From Actinomycetota bacterium (GTDB lineage Bacteria > Actinomycetota > Actinomycetes > Nanopelagicales > Nanopelagicaceae), in assembly GCA_016870895.1 (NCBI GenBank), contig VGAA01000002.1, positions 1-64,000 of the forward strand: a stretch of 64,000 nucleotides of DNA, written 5' to 3'. Both the position numbers and the translations under genes were made by a program. Of the stretch, positions 10,889 to 21,455 are shown one piece after another. Every line of letters starts with the position of its first letter. Within the stretch, counting starts at the first letter, position 1. The notes beneath the pieces are model-generated. The model saw nothing but the letters and a program-made list of their open reading frames with translations, did not search any database and had not been told where the DNA came from.

Positions 10889-11952
10889 TTCAACAGCTCA
10901 TTAATAAAGGCGGTGGTTAACTTAATTCTTGGCTCAATTGTAGAAATCTTTATAGATTCATTTGGTGCATGCGCACCTGTACCTATCGCACCTAAACCAT
11001 CCAATACTTTTGCTCCAGCTTCGGCTGCAATATTTCCATCACTTGCTCCACCAACACTTGCGCAACCAATTGGGGGTAAGCCTAGGGCGCTAGCAACTTT
11101 TTCAAATTTTTCATAAAGTTCTTTTGTACTAGATTCTTCAAGTGGTTTTCGATTAATTCCACCACTAACTTCGACAGTGGCAATATCACTACTTAGTGAT
11201 CTAATAGAGCTATCTATTCTGTTTAATTCATCTAAGGTAAAGGATCTAACATCAACATCTAATTTAGCTAAAGCGGGCACGGTATTGGTAGTAGTACCAG
11301 ATTGCATAACTGTTGGTACGGCGGTTGTGCCAAATTTTGGATTCTCTAGCGCAGCAATTTGCATAACAAGTTTAGCTAATTCGGTTGTGGCATTAATTCC
11401 CTTTTCCGGCTCTAAACCAGCATGCGATGCTTTGCCAGTAACTGTGATTTGATACATCGCAGTACCTTTACGCCCAGTTTTTACCTTGCCATCTACGGAT
11501 GCTTCAAAAACTAAAACAGCTTGTGAGGCTTTAGCTAATTTAATAATTAAATCCTTGGAAGAGATACTTCCAGTTTCTTCATCAGTAGTAGCAACCAAGG
11601 CCACATTGTCTTGGGCATTACTTATGCCAGCAAGTGAGTAAAGAGCTTGGATAAAACCTGCTTTCATATCAAATACACCAGGGCCAGTTGCAATATCGCC
11701 ATCAACCTGCCAAGTTGGCTGAAATGAAGCTTTCGGCCAAACGGTATCTAAGTGACAAAGCAATAAAATTTTTGGCTCTTTTGCACCCCACCAAAAGATC
11801 GGACGATTATTTTTGATTATTTTCTCAGCACTCGATGGCAAAACCTGATTAGAAATTTCAACCGCCAGATCTATAACTGCATGGCAGGCAGCTAAATCCT
11901 CAGTGGGGGATTCACACTCGACTAGACGTTGGATGTCTGAGATCGCACTCAT
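10885..11952 (-). CDS. M20 family metallopeptidase (carboxypeptidase/deacylase)
   Basis: LLLCHLDTVWP, TTDEETGS, GRKGTAMYQITVTGKASHAGLEPEKGINA, GGASDGN motifs of M20 peptidases. Confidence 0.92.
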   Translation of the reverse strand: MSAISDIQRLVECESPTEDLAACHAVIDLAVEISNQVLPSSAEKIIKNNRPIFWWGAKEPKILLLCHLDTVWPKASFQPTWQVDGDIATGPGVFDMKAGFIQALYSLAGISNAQDNVALVATTDEETGSISSKDLIIKLAKASQAVLVFEASVDGKVKTGRKGTAMYQITVTGKASHAGLEPEKGINATTELAKLVMQIAALENPKFGTTAVPTVMQSGTTTNTVPALAKLDVDVRSFTLDELNRIDSSIRSLSSDIATVEVSGGINRKPLEESSTKELYEKFEKVASALGLPPIGCASVGGASDGNIAAEAGAKVLDGLGAIGTGAHAPNESIKISTIEPRIKLTTAFINELLK

Positions 11953-14141
11953 AGGTCTAAGTCTGCCTTATTTTCAGAAATGGTGACGGTTGGCGCTACA
12001 CCATTAATTCTAGGTATGCGAAACTGGGTAATTTCACCGGTAGTTTCATCGCGGGCGGTGAGGCTACCTAAGGAAATCGAAATTGGTTCGATTATTCGGT
12101 TACTAACACCACCATTGTTATCGGCATAACTTATAACCAGAGTTTGCTGGGTTTCAATAAATTGATTTAGTAATGCAAGAGTTTCATTTGATGATGTGCC
12201 AGGAACTATTGGTTCAACTTTACGGCTGCGCTCGCCTGCCCGAATCGTTTTAACAGCTGAATAAATTATATTTTCTTTTGGAGCAAGGAATTCAGAAACA
12301 ATTCTTGGGGGCTTTGGTCTGGATTTGGCTCTTCTCAGATTTGGCTGTGATAGTAAAACTCCGCTGGAATTTTCGGCTGCTGGTAAATAACCAAACTCCC
12401 TAAGTTCACCAATAATTTCATCTAACTCAAAGTCGGCAACTAATACTTGAGGTGCAATTCTTCTCAGTCGTAAGTGTTCACATTTTTTATCATGCATAAT
12501 TTGTTGGATCAAACCTTCATCCTCGCATCTAATATAAGTCTGAGTCGATCCGATTCTTAATCTGCCATGTCGCTTAGCAACATCGGCTATTAAATACGCC
12601 AATGGCTGAGGCATTGGCGTCTTTGAAATCTTTGTTAAAAATGTTTTTATCTGATCACCAGTTTTGCCATGATCGAGCCCTCTTCTAATTGAAGCCTCAC
12701 TGAATCTATAAACAGTTGCCCCGCCGCGGCTTTCAATATCGGCAATAGTTCCCATTTCGGCAGATAATTCTGGGGTTAAAGGGCCTGGAGCAACGGCAGA
12801 GTTATCTGCCTGGATCAATATATGGTCAACCGGTTTTGGCAGGGCCTTTTCTATACCGAGGTCATCTTGGGCAGTTAATAGATTTTTTCCAAATTCAGAT
12901 ATTGCACCTTGTCCAGTTATTCCTAGCCACTCTGCTTCTCTTAAATTCCATTCCACAAACTCAGCATTGAATCTCTGTGGATTCCACCACTTAACTATTT
13001 CACTTATAGATTCCAATTCTGGGGTGGTTTGAGGGTTTTCTAATAATATTTTTAAGGTCGTACGTTTTATTAAAGATGCACCAGCTCGATCAAGTTCTGG
13101 ACCAAGTGGGGCGATATTTTTATCACTTGTCCTACCTATTAGTCCACTAACTCGAGAAGTATCTAGCCATAGAACCACTAATGAATACCAGCGTTCTTCC
13201 TGCGGTTTTGAAAGCCAAATATCAAATGCAGATGTCGGAAGCACTTGATCATCCGGATCGATAACAACTAAGCCACTTAAGTAACATAGCTCTGCAATAA
13301 ATCCAGCACAGCTTTCCTCTACTCCTAAATGTTCAGCGATTCGCTTCATATCTCTAACACCGATTCCACCCGTGCGCAGCGCAGTTGGTGTTTCATCAGA
13401 TAGATTATGTAAAAACTCTTCACACCATCTTAAAATAGTTGAAATATTAGCTACGGCAGCCAAATCTATTTGCTTTTGAGTTAACTTTTTACCAGAGAGT
13501 AAGTTTGGTTTTATGTATAACTCTTTGTGAACCTTATTTCCTCTTAGATTAATTGCATACTCTCTAGGAAGTGCTACAGTATTTGAGTCTAGAGCGATTA
13601 AAACATTATTATCCAGTAACCAACCGATTGCAGTGCCTAGCTTTTTGATATTTGATATTTGTCCTCTAGGTGGACCCCAAATTAGTTTCGATAATACCTC
13701 CATCGAAGGTTTTGGTACATCCTTCAATATATTTAAATTTACTTTCCCGGCCGATTCTGGTCCAAGCCCTACTGGTTCATCTCCGATTAATAGTTTAAGA
13801 TTTATTGGAGTTCGATAGTTATTACCTTCCTTATAAAGTAAACCCATTTGCCACAAATAATCTAATGCAAATGCACTTTCTTCGCTGGTGATACTTAGTA
13901 ATTCAGATTTTTTAAAGGGTTCAGGTAAAACACAAGCTGCTTCTATAATTTGGTAGTGCCATTGATTTAAAGAGTCTAAAGCCCTTACTAGGGAGGGGGT
14001 TGAGGTAGCTCTAGCAGCTAATGAAGTGAAGTCATTGGGAACGGGTGTTACTAAATCAGGCCTATATTTAAAGAGTGCAGCTAAATCTTGATCAGAACGT
14101 GAACGAAGTTCATCGGCAAAAGTGATAGCAAGTTTTGACAT
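11949..14141 (-). CDS. helicase-associated domain protein (XPB partner, Rv0862c-like)
   Basis: Large actinobacterial protein located beside XPB; TVYRFSEASIRRGLDHGKTGDQIKTFL...PLAYLIADVAKRHGRLRIG region; C-terminal WYL-like segment. Confidence 0.85.
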   Translation of the reverse strand: MSKLAITFADELRSRSDQDLAALFKYRPDLVTPVPNDFTSLAARATSTPSLVRALDSLNQWHYQIIEAACVLPEPFKKSELLSITSEESAFALDYLWQMGLLYKEGNNYRTPINLKLLIGDEPVGLGPESAGKVNLNILKDVPKPSMEVLSKLIWGPPRGQISNIKKLGTAIGWLLDNNVLIALDSNTVALPREYAINLRGNKVHKELYIKPNLLSGKKLTQKQIDLAAVANISTILRWCEEFLHNLSDETPTALRTGGIGVRDMKRIAEHLGVEESCAGFIAELCYLSGLVVIDPDDQVLPTSAFDIWLSKPQEERWYSLVVLWLDTSRVSGLIGRTSDKNIAPLGPELDRAGASLIKRTTLKILLENPQTTPELESISEIVKWWNPQRFNAEFVEWNLREAEWLGITGQGAISEFGKNLLTAQDDLGIEKALPKPVDHILIQADNSAVAPGPLTPELSAEMGTIADIESRGGATVYRFSEASIRRGLDHGKTGDQIKTFLTKISKTPMPQPLAYLIADVAKRHGRLRIGSTQTYIRCEDEGLIQQIMHDKKCEHLRLRRIAPQVLVADFELDEIIGELREFGYLPAAENSSGVLLSQPNLRRAKSRPKPPRIVSEFLAPKENIIYSAVKTIRAGERSRKVEPIVPGTSSNETLALLNQFIETQQTLVISYADNNGGVSNRIIEPISISLGSLTARDETTGEITQFRIPRINGVAPTVTISENKADLDL

Positions 14142-14176
14142 AACTGGCCTACTTTACTCGGGTTTTGAACGGGCTA

Positions 14177-14944
14177 TTAACCTCTTAATCTCCGAGGGGA
14201 GATTAGGGAGGCGAAGGCCGCCAACCTGCCTGCAGTAGGACCAATAAACTTTTTTAACTTTCGAGCTCTTCTAAAATCATATACCGGCCAATTATCTCTA
14301 TAGGCTCTTATTTCTAATAGCGTATCTGGATTTATTACTCTGGGGCTCCCAACTGCTTCAAGTAATGGGATGTCATGGTGTGAATCTGAGTATGCATAAC
14401 AATTTTTTAAATCAAAGCCTTCCGATTGAGATAACTCCTTAATTGCTACTGCTTTTTCTCTACCATGCAAAAGGTTTCCAATCATTTTTCCAGTGTAGGT
14501 ACCGTCTCTAGTTTCAGCCTTTGTCCCTAATGCACCAGTAAAACCTAATCGCTTAGCCATCAGGTTAGCCATGTCAACTGGAGTTGCCGTTACTAACCAA
14601 ACCTCTTCCCCTTTAGCAAGGTGCTCTTGAGCAATCTCCACAGTTCCTTGCCATATTGCAGGGGAAACATATTCTTCATAAATTTCCTGGCCAATTTTTT
14701 CGATTTCAACAACATCATGTCCTTTAATAAATTCACATGCAGCATTTTGAAATCTAACTATTTCATCTTTGTTTTCTTTTCCAGTAAGCCGATACCTTAA
14801 ATTAGCCAGAACAAATGCTGAGATATCTTTCTTCGTGAAAAATCCTCTTTGATACATACCTCTACCCAGAAAAAATAGGGTTGAGCCTTTTAACAGGGTG
14901 TTATCAACATCAAAAAACGCAACTCGCTTTTGTATGAGCGCCAT
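14177..14944 (-). CDS. HAD-IB family hydrolase (SerB-like phosphatase)
   Basis: FFDVDNTLLKGST motif I, LVTATP, CYAYSDSHHDIPLLEAVG motif. Confidence 0.93.
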   Translation of the reverse strand: MALIQKRVAFFDVDNTLLKGSTLFFLGRGMYQRGFFTKKDISAFVLANLRYRLTGKENKDEIVRFQNAACEFIKGHDVVEIEKIGQEIYEEYVSPAIWQGTVEIAQEHLAKGEEVWLVTATPVDMANLMAKRLGFTGALGTKAETRDGTYTGKMIGNLLHGREKAVAIKELSQSEGFDLKNCYAYSDSHHDIPLLEAVGSPRVINPDTLLEIRAYRDNWPVYDFRRARKLKKFIGPTAGRLAAFASLISPRRLRG

Positions 14945-14994
14945 ATCACTACCTTAGCGAACCAACATTAATTCTTCTGCTTTATGCTTGGCTT

Positions 14995-15612
14995 ATGGGG
15001 CAAACCATTCATTTTGTTAGACATGGTGAAGTCTACAATCCTGAAAAAATTCTATATGGACTTCAACCAGGTTGGAGACTGAGTGATCGTGGCATTGAAA
15101 TGGCGCACGCTGTGGCCGAATGGTCAAAGGCATTAAATCTTGGCGCAATTCATTCATCGCCATTACAAAGAGCGCAGGAAACTTCTGCACCAATAATTGC
15201 TAATCATGATCTCAAATTAACCACAGATTCAAATTTAATTGAGGCTCGTAATATTTTTGAAGGAAAGAAATTTGAATTAGGAAGTGGTGTATTACGTCAT
15301 CCTAAATCTTGGCGCTACCTATGGAATCCATGGCGACCATCTTGGGGGGAGCCATATACAGAGTTAATAAATAGAATGCTTAAAGGGCTTTTTGCAGCAG
15401 GAGATGCCGCTTCTGGCAAGGATGCAATCTGCGTATCACATCAATTGCCAATCTGGATTTTAAGATCAGCAATTGAGGGCCGACGATTATTGCACGACCC
15501 AAGAAAACGAGAGTGCTCTCTTGCCTCGGTAACATCATTTGAGTTAAATACCGATGGAATGATTTCGTCAGTCTCTTATTCAGAACCAGCGAAACATCTA
15601 TTGCAAAAATAA
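14995..15612 (+). CDS. histidine phosphatase family protein
   Basis: HFVRHGEVYNP RHG motif, SSPLQRAQETSAPI, VSHQLPIWILR. Confidence 0.93.
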   Translation: MGQTIHFVRHGEVYNPEKILYGLQPGWRLSDRGIEMAHAVAEWSKALNLGAIHSSPLQRAQETSAPIIANHDLKLTTDSNLIEARNIFEGKKFELGSGVLRHPKSWRYLWNPWRPSWGEPYTELINRMLKGLFAAGDAASGKDAICVSHQLPIWILRSAIEGRRLLHDPRKRECSLASVTSFELNTDGMISSVSYSEPAKHLLQK

Positions 15613-15614
15613 GT

Positions 15615-16157
15615 ATGAAACTTATAGCGCTTATATTTACGGCATTAATTTTAACTGGATGTACAAGTGATAATGGAACAACACTTCAAAATGAAAATGC
15701 ATTCATCTCTGGTAATGGAATTTCACTCTTTTTAGAAAAAGAAGATCGAAAAAGTGCTCCCAAGATTTCTGGCCCAACACTAGATTCTAAATTTTTGACT
15801 CTTGAATCAAACCGTGTGACCGTAATTAATGTTTGGGCATCATGGTGTGCTCCTTGCAGGGCTGAGGCACCTGTTCTTCAGGATTTTTCAATTATGTATC
15901 CACAAGTTCAGTTTGCCGGAATCTTAACTAGAGACAGTATTTCTTCTGCTAAAGCTTTTTACGAGAATTTTAATTTGACTTATCCTACATTTATAGATGA
16001 TTCAATTTTGGTTGGTTTCAGAGGATCTTTAATTCCAAATGCAATTCCTACCACATTAATAATTGATAAAGACGGGAAGGTTGCAGTTCGAATAAGTGGT
16101 GAGGTTACTGTTGCAGGAATGAAGAAAATGCTAGAAAAGGTTTTGGCTGATGCGTGA
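15615..16157 (+). CDS. TlpA/ResA-family thiol-disulfide reductase, lipoprotein
   Basis: Lipobox LTGC; VINVWASWCAPCRAEAP thioredoxin motif. Confidence 0.93.
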   Translation: MKLIALIFTALILTGCTSDNGTTLQNENAFISGNGISLFLEKEDRKSAPKISGPTLDSKFLTLESNRVTVINVWASWCAPCRAEAPVLQDFSIMYPQVQFAGILTRDSISSAKAFYENFNLTYPTFIDDSILVGFRGSLIPNAIPTTLIIDKDGKVAVRISGEVTVAGMKKMLEKVLADA

Positions 16158-16881
16158 GTTATTTATAAATATAGTTTTTGATGGCAATTTGCTCCTCGCC
16201 ATGGCTGTTGCGACTTTGGCTGGACTTGTTTCCTTCTTTTCTCCTTGCGTAATTCCTTTAGTACCTGGTTATCTTTCATACGCAACTGGTATGGCCGAGG
16301 TGAGAAGTAGGGGTCGGGTATTACTAGGTTCAGTGCTTTTTGTAGCAGGATTTACAATCCTTTTTATTTCTTATGGCTTATTTTTTGGCCAACTTGGCTC
16401 CTACATAATTGAAAATACTAGATTCTTATCAATAATTTTAGGATTTTTAACAATATTCCTAGGAGTTATTTTCATATTCAATGAAAAGTTTTACAGGAGC
16501 TACAAGCCAAATATCAAGACTAAAACAGGACTTTTATTTGCTCCCTTTATTGGCTTTGCTTTTGGAATTGGCTGGACTCCTTGTATTGGTCCAACATTAG
16601 GGGCGGTACAAGTTTTAGCTTTTGAGAGTGCAACTGCACAACGAGGTGCAATACTTTCAGCGGCCTACTGCGTTGGATTAGGTTCACCTTTTATTTTAAT
16701 GGGACTTTTTCTAGACAAAACTGAGCCATTTAGGAAATTTATAGCGCGCAAAGGTCACATTGTTACCAAGGTGGGTGGTGGTCTACTAATTTTGATAGGC
16801 GTATTACAAGTAAGTAATCTATGGGATCAGTTAATGAACCTACTTAGAGATGTAATTTCAGGTTTTATTCCGGTTATTTGA
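16150..16881 (+). CDS. ccdA: cytochrome c biogenesis protein CcdA
   Basis: LAGLVSFFSPCVIPLVPGYLSY and GIGWTPCIGPTLGA paired Cys motifs, multiple TM helices. Confidence 0.95.
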   Translation: MRELFINIVFDGNLLLAMAVATLAGLVSFFSPCVIPLVPGYLSYATGMAEVRSRGRVLLGSVLFVAGFTILFISYGLFFGQLGSYIIENTRFLSIILGFLTIFLGVIFIFNEKFYRSYKPNIKTKTGLLFAPFIGFAFGIGWTPCIGPTLGAVQVLAFESATAQRGAILSAAYCVGLGSPFILMGLFLDKTEPFRKFIARKGHIVTKVGGGLLILIGVLQVSNLWDQLMNLLRDVISGFIPVI

Positions 16882-18329
16882 TGACTACATTATTAGATAG
16901 CCGGTCCTTTTTAAGATGGTGTTGGCGTCAATTAACAAGTATGCGCACTGCATTAATCTTGTTACTTCTACTTGGTATAGCCGCAATACCTGGCTCGATA
17001 TTTCCTCAAAGAACACAAAATCCACTACAAGTAAAGCAGTACTTCATCGATAACCCATCTCTAGCACCCTGGTTGGATCGCTTTAGCTTTTTTGAAGTTT
17101 ATAGCTCGCCATGGTTTAGTGCTGTATATCTTCTTTTATTTATTTCACTTATTGGGTGCGTTCTACCTCGCAGTATTGAGCATGCAAAAGCAATTGGTGC
17201 AAAGCCGCCATTAACTCCAAAATATTTAGATCGGTTAGATCATTTCACTGAAATAAAAAAAATTGACTTAGACCTGGCTGAAAAGTATTTAAAAAGCAAA
17301 GGTTTTAGAATTAGACGTGAAACGAATTCAATTTCTGCAGAAAAAGGCTATGCCCGTGAGAGTGGGAATTTACTATTTCATTTATCTTTAGTTTTAGTAC
17401 TTATTGGGGTGGGTATTGGTTCACTTCTTGGGAGCCGAGGAGATGCAATATTAAACGTTGGGGATAGGTTTATTAATACTCCAACTTCCTACGACATATT
17501 AGGTTTTGGTAAATTTCAGGCTGAAGACTCATTATCTCCTTTTTCAATTACCGTAAAGGATTTTCAGGCACAATATGACTCTGTTACAAACTCTCCAATT
17601 GATTACACATTAACTGTTTCGACTGCTAATCCCGTTGGTTCGGCAGAGGATATAAAAATTATTAAAGTAAATCAACCTCTTGCATATGGAAATACTAAGA
17701 TTTATTTACAGGCAAATGGGTACTCGCCCTCAGTCATTATTAAAGATAAACAAGGCAAAGTAGTTTTTGAGGGCCCAACACCATTTTTGCCTCAGGATAG
17801 TAATCTTTCTTCGATTGGAGCAATAAAAGTTCCGGATATGGATCCACAAATTGGTTTTGTTGGATCATTCCTACCGACCGCTGATAGAGATCCGGTTCGT
17901 GGTGGATTTTCTTCCTACCCGGAAGTGTTGGATCCAAGATTGCTGTTTTCAATTTGGAAGGGTGATCTTGGATTAGATTCAGGAGTTCCTCAGTCTGTTT
18001 ACCGAATTGATACTTCAAAGATGGAGCGAATTGGGCTGAAAGCATTGGCATTAAACGAAAGTTTTGATTTTGGTGAGGGGAGCATCACATTTACAGGGTG
18101 GAATTCTTGGGTTAATTTACAAATAGTAAGTGATCCTGGAAAGATTTATTCATTAGTTGGTGCAATACTTGCCATCTCAGGATTGTTGATTTCATTGTTT
18201 ACACGACAGCGAAGAATCTGGGTAAAGCAAGGAAGAGGAACACAAATAGCTGGACTCTCTAAAAATGAGATTCCTGGGCTAGATGACGAAATTAGAGACC
18301 TAGTGAAGGAGTTAGCTGGTGAGCGATAG
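16878..18329 (+). CDS. resB: cytochrome c biogenesis protein ResB
   Basis: SMRTALILLLLLGIAAIPGSIFPQ N-terminus typical of ResB; located between ccdA and ccsA. Confidence 0.93.
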   Translation: MMTTLLDSRSFLRWCWRQLTSMRTALILLLLLGIAAIPGSIFPQRTQNPLQVKQYFIDNPSLAPWLDRFSFFEVYSSPWFSAVYLLLFISLIGCVLPRSIEHAKAIGAKPPLTPKYLDRLDHFTEIKKIDLDLAEKYLKSKGFRIRRETNSISAEKGYARESGNLLFHLSLVLVLIGVGIGSLLGSRGDAILNVGDRFINTPTSYDILGFGKFQAEDSLSPFSITVKDFQAQYDSVTNSPIDYTLTVSTANPVGSAEDIKIIKVNQPLAYGNTKIYLQANGYSPSVIIKDKQGKVVFEGPTPFLPQDSNLSSIGAIKVPDMDPQIGFVGSFLPTADRDPVRGGFSSYPEVLDPRLLFSIWKGDLGLDSGVPQSVYRIDTSKMERIGLKALALNESFDFGEGSITFTGWNSWVNLQIVSDPGKIYSLVGAILAISGLLISLFTRQRRIWVKQGRGTQIAGLSKNEIPGLDDEIRDLVKELAGER

Positions 18330-19218
18330 ATCTGCTGCACTTCTTTCCAACAACTTTATTTATGTTGCAATTGTGATCTACGCATTGGCTTTTCTTGCCC
18401 ACGCGGTTGAAGTTGCCTGGTCAGTCAAAACCCCAGCAGTACAAGTTAAAAAAACTAAGTTGGATTTCGCTAAAACCGAACGGCTTGGTCGTTTGGGGTC
18501 TGCATTTATGGTTATTGGCACATTACTTCTGTTGGCTGGGGTAATCTTTAGAGGTATCTCTACTGATCGTGTGCCCTGGGGCAACATGTATGAATTTTCA
18601 ATAACTGGAACATTTGCTTTTTCAGTAGCTTATCTATATGCACTTAAAAAATATCAAATTCGTTGGTTGGGGTCACCATCTGCTATTGCTATCTTGTTAT
18701 CACTTGGCACTGCAGTTACGTTGTTATATCGGCCTAGCGCGCCTTTGATTCCCGCCTTGAAGTCACCATGGTTGATAACCCATGTATCTACAGCAATTAT
18801 TTCTGGTGGAGTATTTTTATTAGCAAATTTTGTTGCTGCAACTTATTTGATTATAGATAGGTATGAACAAAAAGGTGCCCGTCCAGTTTGGATGCAGAAA
18901 TTTCCAACACTTGAAAGTTTGGACAACTTTTCTTATAGATTGATTGCACTAGTGTTTCCGCTTTGGACTTTTTCGGTTATTGCAGGAGCAATTTGGGCAG
19001 AAGCTGCCTGGGGTAGGTACTGGGGCTGGGATCCAAAAGAGACATGGGCATTTATTACTTGGGTAGCTTCTGCTGCATATTTGCACGCCAGAGTCACAGT
19101 TGGTTGGCGTGGCAGGAAAGCTGCCTGGCTTTGTCTATTAGTAGGATCAAGTTTTTTGTTTAGTTATGTTTATATCAATGTTTGGGGAACCGGTAAACAT
19201 AGCTACTCAGGTTTATAA
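18319..19218 (+). CDS. cytochrome c biogenesis protein CcsA/CcsB (ResC)
   Basis: Tryptophan-rich signature WAEAAWGRYWGWDPKETWAFITW and conserved His residues. Confidence 0.95.
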   Translation: MSDRSAALLSNNFIYVAIVIYALAFLAHAVEVAWSVKTPAVQVKKTKLDFAKTERLGRLGSAFMVIGTLLLLAGVIFRGISTDRVPWGNMYEFSITGTFAFSVAYLYALKKYQIRWLGSPSAIAILLSLGTAVTLLYRPSAPLIPALKSPWLITHVSTAIISGGVFLLANFVAATYLIIDRYEQKGARPVWMQKFPTLESLDNFSYRLIALVFPLWTFSVIAGAIWAEAAWGRYWGWDPKETWAFITWVASAAYLHARVTVGWRGRKAAWLCLLVGSSFLFSYVYINVWGTGKHSYSGL

Positions 19219-19464
19219 CTTTCTTAAAAAATCAGGGTTGTCATCAGGGGGAATTATTCTTCTCTTACCCCCGCCATTTTGACCTGGCTTTCTAGGTCTT
19301 CCAGCTATAAACCAAGCTATATCACCAAAAATACCAGTGAAAACAATAATTAGTAGCCAAGCCCACTTGGGAAATCTTCTAATTTTTTCTTGTGGGGTAA
19401 TGGCACAATCAACAAGTGTATAAATATCAATTATTATAATTAGTACAATTAGATATTTGAGCAT
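19213..19464 (-). CDS. PLDc_N domain small membrane protein
   Basis: 83 aa; two TM segments, WAWLLIIVFTGIFGDIAWFIAGRPR pattern typical of phospholipase D N-terminal domain proteins. Confidence 0.85.
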   Translation of the reverse strand: MLKYLIVLIIIIDIYTLVDCAITPQEKIRRFPKWAWLLIIVFTGIFGDIAWFIAGRPRKPGQNGGGKRRIIPPDDNPDFLRKL

Positions 19465-19489
19465 AGTTATATTTTATACTAATTTTTTA

Positions 19490-20338
19490 TTAAATAAATA
19501 GGGCACCAGCAGTAATGACCGATAAAAGCAGTTGTAAACTTGCAGTACGAGCTAAAACTGAGATTAGTTTAACACCACTTACTCCAGAAAGTATTCTTTT
19601 AGATAGGTTAAATGTAAGGGGAATACAAATTAACGTAGCCAATAATTTTATGTCAATAATTGATGAGATTACTGAAAGCAGCTGAGAAATTACTAATAAA
19701 ATGACATAAAAAATGCGTGTCTTTTTATCCCCAAGTAAGACCGCTAAAGTGCTTTTACTAACCAGTTTATCCTTTGGTAGGTCTCTTAGATTATTTAAGA
19801 CCAAAATTGCACAAGACAAACAGCCAACAGGGATAGATAGTAAGAATATTTGCCAATTAATTGTTGCACTTTGAACAAAGTAACTACCAATAGTTGCGAC
19901 TAATCCAAAAAAAACAAAAACTGCTAACTCTCCAAAACCCAAATAACCATAAGGTTTTTTGCCACCGGTATATCCCCAGGCTGCTAAAATCGAAATCGCA
20001 CCAATAATAATCAACCACATGTTACTTAACATTGACAAGATTGATCCAGCAATTGCAGCTATAACAAAAGAGATAATTGCAGCATTTTCAACACCACTGG
20101 CAGTTGCCAATCCAGAGGCAACTAATCTTGTTGGACCAATTCTGTTTGTATCAGTTCCTCGGATCCCATCAGAGTAATCATTGGCATAATTAACTCCAAC
20201 TTGTAAAGCGCAAGAGACTATTAAGGCTAATAAGGCTTTAAACCAATCAATATCATTAGCAAAGCTAGTGCCAATTATTACTGGCGAAACTGAAGCTGGC
20301 AGAGTCTTTACTCTTGCTCCTACAATCCACCTATTCAA
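19490..20338 (-). CDS. menA: 1,4-dihydroxy-2-naphthoate polyprenyltransferase
   Basis: UbiA-type motif NYANDYSDGIRGTD and VLNNLRDLPKD; in the men cluster. Confidence 0.95.
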   Translation of the reverse strand: MNRWIVGARVKTLPASVSPVIIGTSFANDIDWFKALLALIVSCALQVGVNYANDYSDGIRGTDTNRIGPTRLVASGLATASGVENAAIISFVIAAIAGSILSMLSNMWLIIIGAISILAAWGYTGGKKPYGYLGFGELAVFVFFGLVATIGSYFVQSATINWQIFLLSIPVGCLSCAILVLNNLRDLPKDKLVSKSTLAVLLGDKKTRIFYVILLVISQLLSVISSIIDIKLLATLICIPLTFNLSKRILSGVSGVKLISVLARTASLQLLLSVITAGALFI

Positions 20339-21420
20339 TTTTTTTCTCCAAGTTTAAGTGCCAGTTTTGAAGCCGCAATTCTATCCGGTTTACCAATTGC
20401 TGTTGTTGGTATAGGACTAAATTTAAATATTTGTTTAGGTGTTAATAAGGATCCTAATTTGCTTTTTATCAACTCGAGCGAAATATCATCGCTACTTCCT
20501 AAACATAGTTTTTCACCCCATTTATCATCAGGTAATGAAAAAACGATAATCTCACTATCAGGGTAGATTTTTTTAATCTCTGATTCAACAAATACTAGCG
20601 AGATATTTTCACCCCCTGAGATGATAGTTTCATCTGTTCTACCAACTACCTTTAGTAGCCCATTATTTATCTCACCAATATCTGAAGAAGTGAACCAATT
20701 ATTATCTGTAAATGGATTTATTTTGCCTTGATTATCTATGTAACCGGTTGCCATCATTGGTCCAGTTAATTGAATAAAACCTTTGTTAGATAATTTAAAT
20801 TCAACACCTTCCAGGGGTTTTTGAGAATAAACACAGCCACCAGACATTTCAGTCATGCCATAAGTTGTAACTATTTTTACATGTTTAGTTTCAGCTTCCT
20901 TTTTAAGCTTAGGGTCTAAGTGGCTGCCACCTACAAGCACCGACTCTGCTGCGCTTAAATGCTCAAGTAATTTTGGGTCGTTATTGACCGCTTTATAAAG
21001 TTGAGTGGGAACTATTGATACAAAATCAGCATCTTGATATGAAGTTGTATACCTATTATCAATAACGCGAGTTCCAAGAACGGTTGCTCGAATAATTACA
21101 TTAAGTCCAGCAATATGAGTAGTTGGCAGAAGTAGTGACCAGGTATCTCCAATTTGCGCACCTAGGAATTTATTACTTGCATTTGCCGATGAAATTAATG
21201 CAGATTTTGAAATTGCTACCGGTTTTGTCGATCCAGTAGACCCTGATGTATTTACAACCAAAGCGATATCTTTATCAATTTTGTCTATTGAAATTTCAGA
21301 TGTAGATAAGGCTGGCCCCGTACCGTCGAGAGCTGATGCTATGTTCTCTTGGAGTTGTGGGGTTGACCACTCAGCCTGAATAGGGATTAGTGAGCGCAGT
21401 TTTTTTTCCTCCATAATCAC
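20335..21420 (-). CDS. menE: o-succinylbenzoate-CoA ligase
   Basis: AMP-binding motif VNTSGSTGSTKP, TTYGMTEMSGG, TSSDIGEINNGLLKVVGRTDETIISGGENIS. Confidence 0.94.
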   Translation of the reverse strand: MIMEEKKLRSLIPIQAEWSTPQLQENIASALDGTGPALSTSEISIDKIDKDIALVVNTSGSTGSTKPVAISKSALISSANASNKFLGAQIGDTWSLLLPTTHIAGLNVIIRATVLGTRVIDNRYTTSYQDADFVSIVPTQLYKAVNNDPKLLEHLSAAESVLVGGSHLDPKLKKEAETKHVKIVTTYGMTEMSGGCVYSQKPLEGVEFKLSNKGFIQLTGPMMATGYIDNQGKINPFTDNNWFTSSDIGEINNGLLKVVGRTDETIISGGENISLVFVESEIKKIYPDSEIIVFSLPDDKWGEKLCLGSSDDISLELIKSKLGSLLTPKQIFKFSPIPTTAIGKPDRIAASKLALKLGEKN

Positions 21421-21455
21421 CGTAGGCTATCTCTATATAAATCCTATTTAAACCT

